This document shows positions 50,840 to 60,842 of a DNA stretch of 64,000 bases, in pieces. A program made the position numbers and the translations under genes. The DNA lies in assembly GCF_001295925.1 (NCBI RefSeq), contig NZ_LJHQ01000024.1, positions 62,001 to 126,000 of the forward strand, given 5' to 3'. How positions within the stretch are numbered: position 1 is the stretch's first letter; the number at the start of each line of letters is the position of its first letter. The DNA is from Allobosea sp. AAP35. Lineage in GTDB: Bacteria; Pseudomonadota; Alphaproteobacteria; Rhizobiales; Beijerinckiaceae. The notes beneath the pieces were generated by a model. The model ran no database searches and was not told where the DNA came from. It saw only the letters and a list, made by a program, of their open reading frames with translations.

Positions 50840-51988
50840 TCAGCCCGGCGCCCGGGCGGCAGTGTTCGCCGCGCTGGCACCGGGAGCCAAAGGCGCGACG
50901 CGCTGGCCGGGATGGAGCGCCTGGACGCCGCCGGCGACGATCGTCTCGCCGGGAACGAGGCCCTGCGACACGACGACATGGTCCGGGTCGAAGCGCAGGA
51001 TGTCGATCGGGCGCAGGCTCACGGTCGATGTCGCGGGATCGACGATCCAGACCGCCGGCGCGGTGCCGGACTGGGTCAGGGCCTTGGCGGGGATCGACAT
51101 GATCGCGGCCGAGGTCGTCTCGACCGAACCCACCACCGTCGAGCCCAGCCGCATCGCCTCAGGCGGGTCCTGCAGCCCGACCCTGACCTGGAAGGTCCGA
51201 GTCACCGGATCGGCCTGGGGCGCGATCTCGCGAATGCGGCCGATCGCGCTGATCCCCGGCGCCTCCGCCAGCCTGACGGTGACGAGAGGATCGCCAGTTT
51301 TGGCCTCCAAAAGCCGCGCTGGGACGTTGAAGACGGCGTCGCGTCCATCCTCGCGGGCGATCTGGACGATCGCCTGCCCGGGCTGGACAACCTCGCCGGG
51401 CTCGGCGCTGCGCGCGGTCACCACGCCGGCGACGTCGGCGCGCAGATCGGTGAACCCGAGCCTGTCCTGCGCCAGTTCGAGCTGTGCCTCTGCGGTCTCC
51501 AGCGCCGCCTGCGCGGTTTCCTGTGCCTTCTGGGCGGCGTCGAAGCGCGGGCGGGTGGTGAAGCCCTGGCCCATCAGCCGCTCCTGCCGCTCGAAGGTGT
51601 TGCGCGCGGTCGCGACTTCGCCCCGCGCCGCCTCCAGCGCGGCCCTGGCTGCCGTGACGGCGTTCGTCTCGATCGTCCGGTCCAGCTTGGCGACGATCTG
51701 GCCCGGCGTGATGCGGTCGCCGACATTGACGGGCCGCTCTGTGATCCGCCCCGCGATCCGGAAGGCAAGCGACACCGTTTTCTCGGCCTGGATCTCGCCG
51801 CTGAGTTCGACGCCGGCCGCGAGCTTGCTGGCCTCGACCATGACGACCTGGACGGGACGGCCGGCACTCGGGACCGCTTTTTCGGCATTGTCGCAGGCCG
51901 CGAGCGCGAGAAGGAGCGCGACGCTGCAAAGGCGGGGCGCGGATCGACCGTGATGACGGGTGACCATCGTGCTGAACCGGCGGCTCAT
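50840..51988 (-). CDS. RND efflux periplasmic adaptor (HlyD/AcrA family), second of two
   Basis: The 382-residue lipoprotein has a signal with lipobox LLALAAC (about residues 26-32), a barrel-sandwich half (LSGEIQAEKTVSLAFRIAGRI), a coiled-coil hairpin (about 108-170) and the second lipoyl half (LRADVAGVVTARSAEPGEVV). The beta-barrel and membrane-proximal domain follow. It overlaps the pump gene stop by 4 bp. The first adaptor (55074-56246) is similar in design but distinct, so the pump may use a mixed adaptor ring. Confidence 0.92.
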   Translation of the reverse strand: MSRRFSTMVTRHHGRSAPRLCSVALLLALAACDNAEKAVPSAGRPVQVVMVEASKLAAGVELSGEIQAEKTVSLAFRIAGRITERPVNVGDRITPGQIVAKLDRTIETNAVTAARAALEAARGEVATARNTFERQERLMGQGFTTRPRFDAAQKAQETAQAALETAEAQLELAQDRLGFTDLRADVAGVVTARSAEPGEVVQPGQAIVQIAREDGRDAVFNVPARLLEAKTGDPLVTVRLAEAPGISAIGRIREIAPQADPVTRTFQVRVGLQDPPEAMRLGSTVVGSVETTSAAIMSIPAKALTQSGTAPAVWIVDPATSTVSLRPIDILRFDPDHVVVSQGLVPGETIVAGGVQALHPGQRVAPLAPGASAANTAARAPG

Positions 51989-54900
51989 CGTGCAGGCACT
52001 CCTGCCGTGACTGAATCGGGGCCTTTCGCCTTGGCTTCCGCGGCAGGCGAGGCGCCGCCAAAGACGGTGACATAAAGCACCGGCAGCAGGATCAGCGTCA
52101 GCACGGTGGCGACGAGAAGCCCGCCCATGATCGCGAAGGCCATCGGCCCCCAGAACACGGTCGGCGCGATGGGGATCATGCCGAGCACGGTCGAAATCGC
52201 CGTGAGCATGATCGGCCGGAAGCGCGTCGAGGCGGCGTCGAGCGCGGCCTGCGTGATGCTTTTGCCGTCGGCCCGCTCCGCCTCGATCTGGCCGATCAGG
52301 ATCACCGCATTCTTGGTGATGATGCCGATCAGCGCGAGCACGCCGAGCAAGGCGACGAAGCCCAGCGGCTTGCCCGAAATCAGGAGGGCGCCGACGACGC
52401 CGATCATACCGAGCGGCGCGATGCTGATCACGATGGCGAAGAGCTTGAAGCTGCGCAGCTCCGCCATCAGCACGGTGAACATGATCAGCAGCATTACCGG
52501 CACGACCGCGATCACCGAGGCCTGCGAGGTCGCGCTCTCCTCGACCGTGCCGCCGGTGGCGATGCCATAGGCCGGCGGCAGCGTCTTGCGCAGTTCGTCG
52601 ATGCCCGGCGCCAGCGCGCTGACCACCGTCTCGGGCAGGACGCCGGGCTTGATGTCGGAGGCGACCGTCAACGTCGGAACCCGGTCGCGACGCCAGATCA
52701 GCGGGGCGTCGAGATCGTAGCTGAAGGTGACGAATTGCGAGAGCGGCACCGAGCGGCCGCCGGGCAGCGCCACCTGCATCGTCCGCAGCGTGTCGAGCGA
52801 GATGCGGTCGGCGCCTTGGGCGCGCACAACGACATCGACGAGATAGATGTCGTCGCGCAATTGCGTCACCACCGTCCCGGAGACGACCGTATTGACGATG
52901 CCCGCCAGCGCCGCCGAACTGAGACCCAGCCGTCGCGCCTCATCCTGATCGACGCGCAGGCGCAGCTCGCGCGCGGGTTCGATCCAGTCGAAATTGACCT
53001 GGTCGGTGTGGGGGCTGGCGGCGACGACCTGCGCCAGCTTCATCGCGATGCTGCGGACCTCGGCGATGTCTGGGCCGGTGACGCGATACTGCACCGGCCA
53101 GCCGACCGGCGGCCCGAGTTCGAGCGGATAAACCCGCGCGATCAGATTGGGGAATTCGGTGGCGAGCCTGGCCTCGAGCTTCTTTTGCAGCCGGTCGCGG
53201 GCGGCGACGTCCTTGGCGACGATCACCGCCTGGTTGAAGAAGTCGTTGGGCAATTGCGCGTTCAGCGGCAGGTAAAAGCGGATCGCGCCGCGCCCGACAT
53301 AGGTGCTCCAGCGCGCGACGTCGGGATCGTCCTTGAGCGCCGCGTCGAAGCGCTTCACCAGGGCCTCGCTGCCATAGATCGAGGCGTTCTGCGGCAGCTT
53401 CATGTCGACGAGCAGCTCGGTCCGGTCCGAGGCCGGGAAGAACTGCCGCGGCACCAAAGGCAAGGCCAGCATCGAGGCCACGAACAGCCCGATGGTGACG
53501 GCGATCGTCAGCCAGCGCACCCGGATCGCGCCGGACAGCATGGAGCGGAAGCCTTGTTCGACGCGACCAGGCCCGGCTGTCTTGCCGGTGGATTTGGGCG
53601 CCTTGAGCAGCGCCATGCCCAGGACGGGCGCGAAGATCACCGCGACGAACCAGGAGACGACCAGCGCGATGCTGACCACGGCGAAGAGCGAGAAGGTGTA
53701 TTCACCAGCAGAGCTTGCCGCAAAGCCGATCGGCACGAAGCCCGCGATCGTCACCAGCGTGCCGGCGAACATCGCCACCGCGTATTTCTCGAAGGCGAAG
53801 GTCGCGGCCTTCTCCTTCGGGTCGCCGGCCGCCAGCCGCGTCACCATCGCATCGGTCGTCGTCATCGCGTCGTCGACGAGCAAGGCCAGCGCGATGATCA
53901 GCGCGCCCAGCGAAATCCGCTGCATGTCGATGTTGATGACGTTCATGATGGCGAAGACGACCGCGAGCGTCAGCGGAATCGACAGCGCCACGACGAGGCC
54001 CGGCCGCACGCCCAGGCTGATGAAGCTGATGACGAGGATGATCGCCACCGCCTGCCAGAGCGAGGTCATGAAGTCGTCGATCGCCTCATCGACCGTGACC
54101 GACTGGTCGGCCACCAGCCTCGGCTCGATGCCGACCGGCAGATCGGCCGTGATCCCAGCCATCGCCGCCTTGATATTGGCGCCGAGCGCCAGGATGTCGC
54201 CGCCCTCGCGCATGGCGATGCCGAGCCCGATCGCCGCCTGGCCGTTGACGCGGAACATCGGCTGCGGCGGATCTGCGAAGCCGCGCTTCACCGTCGCGAT
54301 GTCGGCCAGCCGCACCATGCGGTCGCCCACCGGGAAATTGACGTTGAGCAGATCGTCTTCCGACTGGAAGGCGCCTGAGACCCGCAGCGAGAACTTCTCG
54401 TCCTGCGTCTGCACCACGCCGGCCGGCCGCACCACGTTCTGGGCCTGCAGCGCGCCCAGCAGAGCCGTGCGGTCGATGCCGAGATTGGCGAGTTCGCGCA
54501 CCGAGAATTCGATGAAGATGCGCTCGTCCTGCGCGCCGATGATCTCGATCTTGGAAACGTCGGGCACCAGTAGGAGCCGCGAGCGGGCGGCCTCGACATG
54601 GTCGCGCAGTTCGCGGCCGGTGAACCCATCGGCGGTGAAGCCGTAAATGATGCCGAAGGTGTCGCCGAAGCGGTCGTTGAAGAACGGCCCCAGCGTACCC
54701 GCCGGCAGGGTGTGGCGGACATCGGCGACGAGGTTGCGGACCTTGAACCAGGTTTCCTGGACCTCGCTTGCCGGCACCGACTGCTTCAGATTGACGAAGA
54801 TCGTCGTGCGGCCCGGCGTCGTGAAACTGCGCACGAAATCCAGGCCCGGCGTCTCCTCGATCTGCCGCTCCAGCCGCTCCGTCACCTGCTTGAGCGTGTC

Positions 54901-55077
54901 CTCCATCGTCGCGCCGGGCCAGGCGGCCACGACCACCATCGACTTGATGACGAAGGCCGGGTCCTCGTTGCGGCCGAGCTTGACGAAGGCGAGCACGCCG
55001 GCCGCCACCGCCACGATCATGAGATAGATCACAACCGAGCGGCTCTTCAGCGCCCATTCTGACAGGTTGAAACTCAT
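51985..55077 (-). CDS. RND-family efflux transporter, inner-membrane pump
   Basis: The 1030-residue protein has the two-fold RND structure: TM1 near residues 13-30, a large periplasmic loop (about 35-335), six helices, a second loop (about 560-865) and six more helices. LALLVDDAMTTTDAM in TM4 has the paired aspartates of the proton relay. It exports drugs, detergents or solvents using the proton gradient together with an outer-membrane channel, which is not encoded in the window. It overlaps both adaptor genes by 4 bp. Confidence 0.94.
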   Translation of the reverse strand: MSFNLSEWALKSRSVVIYLMIVAVAAGVLAFVKLGRNEDPAFVIKSMVVVAAWPGATMEDTLKQVTERLERQIEETPGLDFVRSFTTPGRTTIFVNLKQSVPASEVQETWFKVRNLVADVRHTLPAGTLGPFFNDRFGDTFGIIYGFTADGFTGRELRDHVEAARSRLLLVPDVSKIEIIGAQDERIFIEFSVRELANLGIDRTALLGALQAQNVVRPAGVVQTQDEKFSLRVSGAFQSEDDLLNVNFPVGDRMVRLADIATVKRGFADPPQPMFRVNGQAAIGLGIAMREGGDILALGANIKAAMAGITADLPVGIEPRLVADQSVTVDEAIDDFMTSLWQAVAIILVISFISLGVRPGLVVALSIPLTLAVVFAIMNVINIDMQRISLGALIIALALLVDDAMTTTDAMVTRLAAGDPKEKAATFAFEKYAVAMFAGTLVTIAGFVPIGFAASSAGEYTFSLFAVVSIALVVSWFVAVIFAPVLGMALLKAPKSTGKTAGPGRVEQGFRSMLSGAIRVRWLTIAVTIGLFVASMLALPLVPRQFFPASDRTELLVDMKLPQNASIYGSEALVKRFDAALKDDPDVARWSTYVGRGAIRFYLPLNAQLPNDFFNQAVIVAKDVAARDRLQKKLEARLATEFPNLIARVYPLELGPPVGWPVQYRVTGPDIAEVRSIAMKLAQVVAASPHTDQVNFDWIEPARELRLRVDQDEARRLGLSSAALAGIVNTVVSGTVVTQLRDDIYLVDVVVRAQGADRISLDTLRTMQVALPGGRSVPLSQFVTFSYDLDAPLIWRRDRVPTLTVASDIKPGVLPETVVSALAPGIDELRKTLPPAYGIATGGTVEESATSQASVIAVVPVMLLIMFTVLMAELRSFKLFAIVISIAPLGMIGVVGALLISGKPLGFVALLGVLALIGIITKNAVILIGQIEAERADGKSITQAALDAASTRFRPIMLTAISTVLGMIPIAPTVFWGPMAFAIMGGLLVATVLTLILLPVLYVTVFGGASPAAEAKAKGPDSVTAGVPAR

Positions 55078-56246
55078 TGTGTCTCGGCCCCGGACAGGCG
55101 CACGCGCTGCCCTTCCTTCAGGAGATTGGCGCCGGCGGTGACGACGATGTCGCCCAGCGCCAGCCCCTTGCCGACAAGCGCGGTGGCGGGATCGCGTGAC
55201 ACCAGATCAAGCTTGCGCAGCGAGACGGTCAGCGCGGTGGGATCGACGACCCAGACGCCGGTCGCCTGTCCTTGCTGCGTCAGCGCCGTGGCCGGGATCG
55301 CGATGCCCGACGCCTCGCCGCCGCGGATTGCGCCCGACACCGCGGTACCAAGCCGGAAGGAAGCCGGCGGGTCGGCCAGCCCCACGCGCACCCGGAAGGT
55401 CCGCGTCACCGGGTCGGCCTGCGGCGCGACCTCGCGCACATGGCCGCGCACGCTGACGGACGGATCGCTGGCGAGCGAGACGTAGACATTCACGTCGGCG
55501 GGGATGGCACGGATCGCATCGGCGGGCACTTCGAACACAGCGTCGCGCCCGTCGCGCCGCGCCAGTTGCACGATCATCCGGCCGGCCGCCACGACCTCGG
55601 CCGGCTCGGCGCCGACGCGCGTGACGATGCCCGGCGCATCGGCCTTGAGCGTGGTGAAGGCAACGATGTCCTCGGCGGACCTGACCCGCGCGCGGGCCGC
55701 CTCGACCTGGGCGCGCGCCGCGGTGCGGCCCTGCTCGGCGGCCTCGAAATCGGCCTGCGTGGTGACGGCGCGCGCCAGAAGGTGCTCCTGCCGCTGAAAC
55801 TGATTGTCCGCCTTGCGCAGCGCGCCCTCGGCCGCCGTCAGCGCCGCCCGCGCCGCGCGCAGATCGTTGAGTTCGTTTTCAGGATCGAGCCGCGCGACGA
55901 CCTGCCCCTCGGTGACGCTGGCGCCGACGCCGACGAGCCGCTCGGCCAGGCGCCCGCCGATGCGGAAGGACAGCGCGGCCTGGTCCTGCGCCTCGATATG
56001 GCCGCTGAAGCCGAGATCGCCGATCTGGCGCGGCGCCTCGATCGTCGTCGTGCGAACGGTGCGAATGGACGGAGCGGGCGCGGTTTCGGCCTCGCGCTGG
56101 CAGCCGCCGGCTGCGATGACCAGGGCGCCGAGGCACAGGGCAAGGGGCAGGCGCCTGCGCCGGATCCAGACACGCCCGCTCCGTTCGCCCCCGTCAGCGC
56201 TGCCGGCGGCGTGTGCCCGCCCGTCTTGCCGCGCAAACTTTCGCAT
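55074..56246 (-). CDS. RND efflux periplasmic adaptor (HlyD/AcrA family), first of two
   Basis: The 390-residue adaptor has a basic N-terminus, a lipoprotein signal (LPLALCLGALVIAAGGC), lipoyl halves around a coiled coil (about 105-185) and the usual barrel and membrane-proximal domains. The ATG at 56246 is the most likely start; upstream frame to 56336 adds low-quality sequence. It begins the adaptor-pump-adaptor operon, 141 bp downstream of the AraC regulator on the same strand. Confidence 0.88.
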   Translation of the reverse strand: MRKFARQDGRAHAAGSADGGERSGRVWIRRRRLPLALCLGALVIAAGGCQREAETAPAPSIRTVRTTTIEAPRQIGDLGFSGHIEAQDQAALSFRIGGRLAERLVGVGASVTEGQVVARLDPENELNDLRAARAALTAAEGALRKADNQFQRQEHLLARAVTTQADFEAAEQGRTAARAQVEAARARVRSAEDIVAFTTLKADAPGIVTRVGAEPAEVVAAGRMIVQLARRDGRDAVFEVPADAIRAIPADVNVYVSLASDPSVSVRGHVREVAPQADPVTRTFRVRVGLADPPASFRLGTAVSGAIRGGEASGIAIPATALTQQGQATGVWVVDPTALTVSLRKLDLVSRDPATALVGKGLALGDIVVTAGANLLKEGQRVRLSGAETQ

Positions 56247-56387
56247 CGATCGTCCACTCGCATCGTGACGGGCAGCGTCAGCAACAGACGAGGCGTCTTC
56301 GCCTGATCGCGCTCGACAACCGGCGTCGCGCCCCATGTCCTGGCATTCGGCGGAAAACTAGCAACAGCGACCCTGAGCCGGATCAGC

Positions 56388-57479
56388 CTAGAATCCCAAA
56401 TCTGGGCTGTTCATCCCATTCTCCCGCCGGCGCTCGCAGGGGCAGGGACCGCGCGTGGGGTCCTCCGGCGCCAGCGGCGCGCGGCTGCGAAAATCCGTCG
56501 GGCTGCAGCCATATTCCCGGCGGAAGGCCCGGCTGAAGGTCGAGTGATCGCGAAAGCCGACCTGGTTGGCGATGGCATGGACCGAGAGCGGCTCGCCTGG
56601 AGCGACGAGCGACTGCCTCGCGAGCGACAGCCTTTCGCGGTTGATGAAATGGGCGACTCCTCCATCGCCATCGAGCAGGCGATAGAGTTTCGAGCGCGAC
56701 ATCGCCAGCAGCCGCCCGAGCTGTGGCGGCCCGAAATCGGGCGAGGCCATGTGGCGCTGAACCATCAGGCGCGCGCGCTCGACCGTGCTCGACGCCAGCC
56801 CCGGCGAAGCTTGGGCGGCAGCTTCTCCGACCGGCGCGATGCAGGCTTCGATCAGGGCACGCGTTGCGATCGCCAGCTTCTTGGCCTGGTCGGCATGGAT
56901 ATGCGGCGACTGGCTCGCCAACTGATGCATGAAGCCAGCCAGCAGGGCACCGGGCCCGATCCGCGTGTCGAGACGATGCACGGGCGCCGCCGTCGCGTTG
57001 AGACCCTCGAGCCACTCCCGGGGCATGCACAGCGCCAACCTCTCTTCGTTGGTCACGAAGCGATGCGCCGATTGTTCGAGCGTCGCCAGCGCCAGGCCGA
57101 CGCGCGGCGAGACGATCAAAGTCGACCAGTCGTCCGCGCCTCCGCACAGCAGCGCGACGCAAGCCTGGCGCCGGGACCGCGGGGCGCGCAGCAGGCCCGA
57201 GACAGGCTGGCCAGCGCGCCGAACGTCGCGGATCAGGGTCAGATCGCCGAAGCGCCATTCGGTCGCGGCGCCCGGCTCGGCGGACATCCAGGGCGTTGGG
57301 GGAATGGGCGCCGGCGCGAGCTCTCGCATGAACATGTCGTGCTGCGGCGCGGAATTGTCGTGCAGTGCCGAATCGTCCTGCGGCATCGCGAACGGCGAGA
57401 CGAAAGTTTCTGCAGCGTAACTGGACTGATCGGTTGCGGACATTGACATGGCCACCTCTGTGAGTGCGGATCGTCGCAT
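56388..57479 (-). CDS. AraC-family transcriptional regulator
   Basis: The 363-residue protein has an AraC-binding-like N-terminal domain (about residues 60-225; no clear metal or ligand motif) and a C-terminal double helix-turn-helix (about 250-345). FGPPQLGRLLAMSRSKLYRLL and VHAIANQVGFRDHSTFSRAFRREYGCSP match the AraC consensus. An internal ATG at 57449 is a possible alternative start. It sits immediately upstream of the RND operon and is its most likely regulator, by position. Confidence 0.88.
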   Translation of the reverse strand: MRRSALTEVAMSMSATDQSSYAAETFVSPFAMPQDDSALHDNSAPQHDMFMRELAPAPIPPTPWMSAEPGAATEWRFGDLTLIRDVRRAGQPVSGLLRAPRSRRQACVALLCGGADDWSTLIVSPRVGLALATLEQSAHRFVTNEERLALCMPREWLEGLNATAAPVHRLDTRIGPGALLAGFMHQLASQSPHIHADQAKKLAIATRALIEACIAPVGEAAAQASPGLASSTVERARLMVQRHMASPDFGPPQLGRLLAMSRSKLYRLLDGDGGVAHFINRERLSLARQSLVAPGEPLSVHAIANQVGFRDHSTFSRAFRREYGCSPTDFRSRAPLAPEDPTRGPCPCERRRENGMNSPDLGF

Positions 57480-57594
57480 GCGATGAGTCTTTTGGGCGTC
57501 CCGTATTGACGATATGAAAGATCGTCGGCCTAGCCTTGATGGTCATCAATATCTGAGAAACGGGCTCAAGCCCCGATATAACTCTGCGTCATCC

Positions 57595-58743
57595 CTAGCG
57601 CGTGGTGGCGGCGTCGAAGACGCGGATCGGCGCCGTAATCAGCAGCCCTGCTGCGGAACCGACGGTCTCGAGCGCCGTCGCCGTACCCGACACGTCCGAA
57701 TCCGTGATGACCTGCCCCTCGATCAGCCGATTGCCGATCAGCTGGACGATCTCGGGGCTGGCGGCATAGGTGTCGTGATTGACGCGGTCGCCGGCCCGGA
57801 CCGCGCTGATGTCGACCACGGTGATGCCCTTGAGGCCGGCCAGTTGCGACCGGTAGTCCTCCAGCGAGAGATCGATGGCGCCCAGCCGGATCGCGCCGCG
57901 CGCCAGGAATTGCGAGAGCTGCAGCGCCCGGTCGTTCTGCGACGCAAAGATCGTGATGCGCGGGCGGCGCGGCCCCATGACCTCGACCTGCCGCCGGAAG
58001 ACGCCGACATCGAGATCGGGCGAGGCCAGGATCAGATTGTTGATCTTGGCCGGGACGCCGCCATTCTCCAGAGCGACCTGCTTGATGGCCTCGACGGCCA
58101 CCCAGGCTCCCATCGAATGCGCGAGCACGACCACCTCGCCAACAGCCGGGCTTTTGGCCGCCAGCATCAGCACCTCGGCGAGATCGGAGCGCGAGTACGA
58201 GGCGTTGTCGAGATCCAGCCGATAGTCGAGTAATTGCCCGCGCGAAGGCCAGGAAAACAGGATCGGAGCCGCGTTGGCATCGGAATCATGGGTCAGCTGC
58301 GCGAAGCGGAACACGGCGCGGTCGAAGGGCGTGTTGAAGCCATGCACGAAGATGAAGGCGCGGCGTTTGCGCCCCCCAGCGGAGGCGAACCAGCGCGGCA
58401 GATCCGACTTTCGCAGCGAGGTCGCGGCAGTGACGGTAAAATCCGTCGCCGGGTTGCCCGGTGCCGTGCGCGGCAGCTGGATCGTCCCCGGTTCGCGGCC
58501 GCGCGGGATCGAGACGACGATGTTGCTGAAGGACACGCCCCGGCCGCGCGCGCCGTCATACAGCACGCCGGGCTCGTCCGAGACGGCCCGCGTCGTGGCG
58601 GTCAGCATGTCGACCTTGTCGGTCCCGGGCACCGGCGCCACGGTCTGGAGCAGGCCCCGGGGCGCGGCTGCACAGCCCGAGAGCAGAAGTCCCATGATGA
58701 TCGCCAGGCCGGTGCGGGATGCGGTTCCGGTGCCGACCTTCAT
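57595..58743 (-). CDS. Lipoprotein alpha/beta hydrolase (DUF900 family)
   Basis: The 382-residue protein starts with a lipoprotein signal (LAIIMGLLLSGC). It carries a DUF900 alpha/beta-hydrolase domain with FIFVHGFNTPF (oxyanion region), the nucleophile in VVLAHSMGAW, and a later VNHDTYAASPEI with the probable catalytic His. It is likely an outer-membrane or periplasmic esterase. The ATG at 58743 places the signal at the N-terminus; the longer frame to 58857 does not. It lies upstream of the AraC gene with a 115-bp gap. Confidence 0.85.
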   Translation of the reverse strand: MKVGTGTASRTGLAIIMGLLLSGCAAAPRGLLQTVAPVPGTDKVDMLTATTRAVSDEPGVLYDGARGRGVSFSNIVVSIPRGREPGTIQLPRTAPGNPATDFTVTAATSLRKSDLPRWFASAGGRKRRAFIFVHGFNTPFDRAVFRFAQLTHDSDANAAPILFSWPSRGQLLDYRLDLDNASYSRSDLAEVLMLAAKSPAVGEVVVLAHSMGAWVAVEAIKQVALENGGVPAKINNLILASPDLDVGVFRRQVEVMGPRRPRITIFASQNDRALQLSQFLARGAIRLGAIDLSLEDYRSQLAGLKGITVVDISAVRAGDRVNHDTYAASPEIVQLIGNRLIEGQVITDSDVSGTATALETVGSAAGLLITAPIRVFDAATTR

Positions 58744-59228
58744 CGCAGGGCCGGCGCGGTCCGCGGCGAAAGGACCGGTGATCGGCCGGCCTCGGCATGC
58801 CGGGAAATCGGACAACGGTCTGTCGAACTGCCGCGCATTGTGACGGGCATCAGGCATCGCTCCGCAGTCGTCGCGACCGTGGAACCCTGCCTCGACCGGC
58901 TATCGCCGGTACCGACAAGTCCTCCGCGGCCGCCATGGCCAGATCGGAGCCCCCCTCCGACAGTTGCGTCAGGATAGTGAAGGCCGGGCAATACAGCAAG
59001 GTAAGCCCGACCTGCGGATTTGAAGCCGCATGTCGACGTGCTGTCGCCCCACAAAAGTGTCGCATTCTCGCCAAGTTTGGGACAGCCGGCCCAAGCTTTG
59101 GGATTCTGTGCCGATGCCCTCCCGGCGCAGCCCACTAAGTTCGGCTCCATGTCTCCGCCCGGCTCACCAATCGGGCGGACGCACCGTCATCGCCGGAGGG
59201 CCGCTTCCGGCTAGGGGAGAGAGCCGAC
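58744..59228. other. Divergent intergenic region before the AbgT gene
   Basis: This 485-bp region contains no convincing gene. Its right half holds a pair of palindromes (59071-59102) and a good ribosome-binding context (TAGGGGAGAGAG, about 59213-59224) for the AbgT gene. Nothing else recognisable was found. Confidence 0.45.
59071..59102. promoter_or_regulatory. Twin palindromic operator candidate upstream of abgT
   Basis: CCAA-GT-TTGG (59071-59080) and CCCAA-GCT-TTGGG (59090-59102) are two related dyads with centres about 20.5 bp apart, two helical turns. This spacing is common for cooperatively binding repressors. They lie about 130-160 bp before the start codon. The regulator is unknown. 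Confidence 0.45.
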
Positions 59229-60779
59229 ATGGCCATGGCGAGCACCGCGCCCAAGACCACGATGCAGCGCTTTCTCGACGGGGTCGAGAAGGTCGGCAAC
59301 ATGGTTCCGCACCCGGTCGTGATCTTCCTGATCCTGATTGGCATCGTGATCGTGCTCTCGGCCATTTTCAGCCTGTTCGGCGCCCAGGTGTCCTACGAGC
59401 GCATCAATCCCGAGACGCACCAGATCGAGAAGGCGTCGACGGCGATCCGCAGTTTGCTCAACGCCGAGGGCATCCGGTTCATCTACTCCTCGCTGGTCCC
59501 CAACTTCATGGCGTTCACCGCGGTGGGCCTGATGATCGCCGCCATGATCGGCGCCGGCGTCGCGGAAGAATCGGGCCTTGTCACCGCCCTCATCCGCAAG
59601 CTGGTGATCATCTCGCCGCCCGCGGCGCTGACCTACATCCTGGCCTTCGTCGCCATCACCGCCAGCATCGCGGCCGACGCGGGCTATCTGGTGCTGATCC
59701 CGCTCGCCGGCATCGCCTATCTCGCCGTCGGTCGAAACCCGATGGCGGGCCTTGCGCTCGGCTTCGCGGGCGTGGCCGGCGCGTTCACCGTCAACATGCT
59801 CATCAAGCCGCTGGACGCCGTGCTCGTCGAGTTCACCAACGACGCCGCCCGTCTCGTCGACCCGGCCCGCACCATCGGCCTGGCCTCGAACGTCTGGTTC
59901 TCGTTCGCGTCGGTCATTGTGCTGACGATGACCATCGCGTTCATCACGGACAAGGTCGTCGGCCCGAGGCTGGGACCCTATGATCGCACCAAGGCAGCAG
60001 AAGGGACGACGACCGACCAGGCCGCGCTGTTGTCGGAGGCCGAATCCCGCGGCCTGCGCTTCGCCGGCTTCGGGCTACTCGGGCTGATCGCGGTATTCCT
60101 GCTGTTGACCGTTCCCGCCGGTGCGCCTCTGCGCAACCCAACGACCGGCGAACTGATCGGCAATTCGCCGTTCATGAACGGGCTGATCGCCCTGATCATG
60201 CTGATCTTCCTGACCAGCGGCTGGTGCTACGGCATCGGGGCCGGGACGGTGCGCACGCTGACGGATGTCATCGCGGCCATCGAGAAATCGATCAAGGGCC
60301 TCGGCGGTACGATCTTCCTGTTCTTCATTCTCAGCCAGTTCGTCGCCTATTTCACCTATACGAACATGGGCACGGTGATGGCGCTCAGCCTCGCCGGCGT
60401 GCTGCAATCGGCCAATATCGGCGCGCTGCCGCTGCTGCTCGGCTTCATCGTCGTCGTTGCCATCATCGATCTGCTGCTGACCGGGGCCATCGCCAAATGG
60501 GCGATCTTCGCGCCCGTCTTCGTGCCGCTGCTGATGAAGCTCGGCGTCGAGCCCGAAGCAGTGCTCTCGGCCTATCGGATCGGCGACAGCCCGATGAACA
60601 TGATCACGCCGCTCAACGCCTATTTCGCGCTCGTGGTCGGCCTGATGCAGAAATACGACCGCAACGCCGGTGTCGGCACCGTGGTGGCGCTGATGCTGCC
60701 CTATCTGGCCGGCATGTTCGCGGTGTGGACCGCGCTCTTCGTGATCTGGAAAACGCTGGGATTGCCCTGGGGCCTGTGA
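59229..60779 (+). CDS. abgT: AbgT-family transporter
   Basis: The 516-residue protein has ~11 hydrophobic segments and AbgT hallmarks: VPHPVVIFLILIGIVIVLS, the ALTYILAFVAITASIAADAGYLVLIP hairpin region (only part: AITASIAADAGYLVLIP) and a C-terminal GDSPMNMITPLNAYFALVV. AbgT proteins take up p-aminobenzoyl-glutamate or export sulfonamides, using a cation gradient. The neighbouring M20 peptidase supports uptake and cleavage of an amidated dipeptide-like compound. The ATG at 59229 follows a strong purine-rich site. Confidence 0.92.
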   Translation: MAMASTAPKTTMQRFLDGVEKVGNMVPHPVVIFLILIGIVIVLSAIFSLFGAQVSYERINPETHQIEKASTAIRSLLNAEGIRFIYSSLVPNFMAFTAVGLMIAAMIGAGVAEESGLVTALIRKLVIISPPAALTYILAFVAITASIAADAGYLVLIPLAGIAYLAVGRNPMAGLALGFAGVAGAFTVNMLIKPLDAVLVEFTNDAARLVDPARTIGLASNVWFSFASVIVLTMTIAFITDKVVGPRLGPYDRTKAAEGTTTDQAALLSEAESRGLRFAGFGLLGLIAVFLLLTVPAGAPLRNPTTGELIGNSPFMNGLIALIMLIFLTSGWCYGIGAGTVRTLTDVIAAIEKSIKGLGGTIFLFFILSQFVAYFTYTNMGTVMALSLAGVLQSANIGALPLLLGFIVVVAIIDLLLTGAIAKWAIFAPVFVPLLMKLGVEPEAVLSAYRIGDSPMNMITPLNAYFALVVGLMQKYDRNAGVGTVVALMLPYLAGMFAVWTALFVIWKTLGLPWGL

Positions 60780-60842
60780 GCCGCCGCGCCCAACCCTGAA
60801 CAACAAGCCAGGCCCGGTCATCATAACGGGCTCTCAACTGGG

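Noticed and set aside
49124..52075. A 983-residue open frame on the + strand
   Set aside because: It is antisense to the beta-helix, DUF1269 and adaptor genes, has no domain pattern and shows shadow-like composition.
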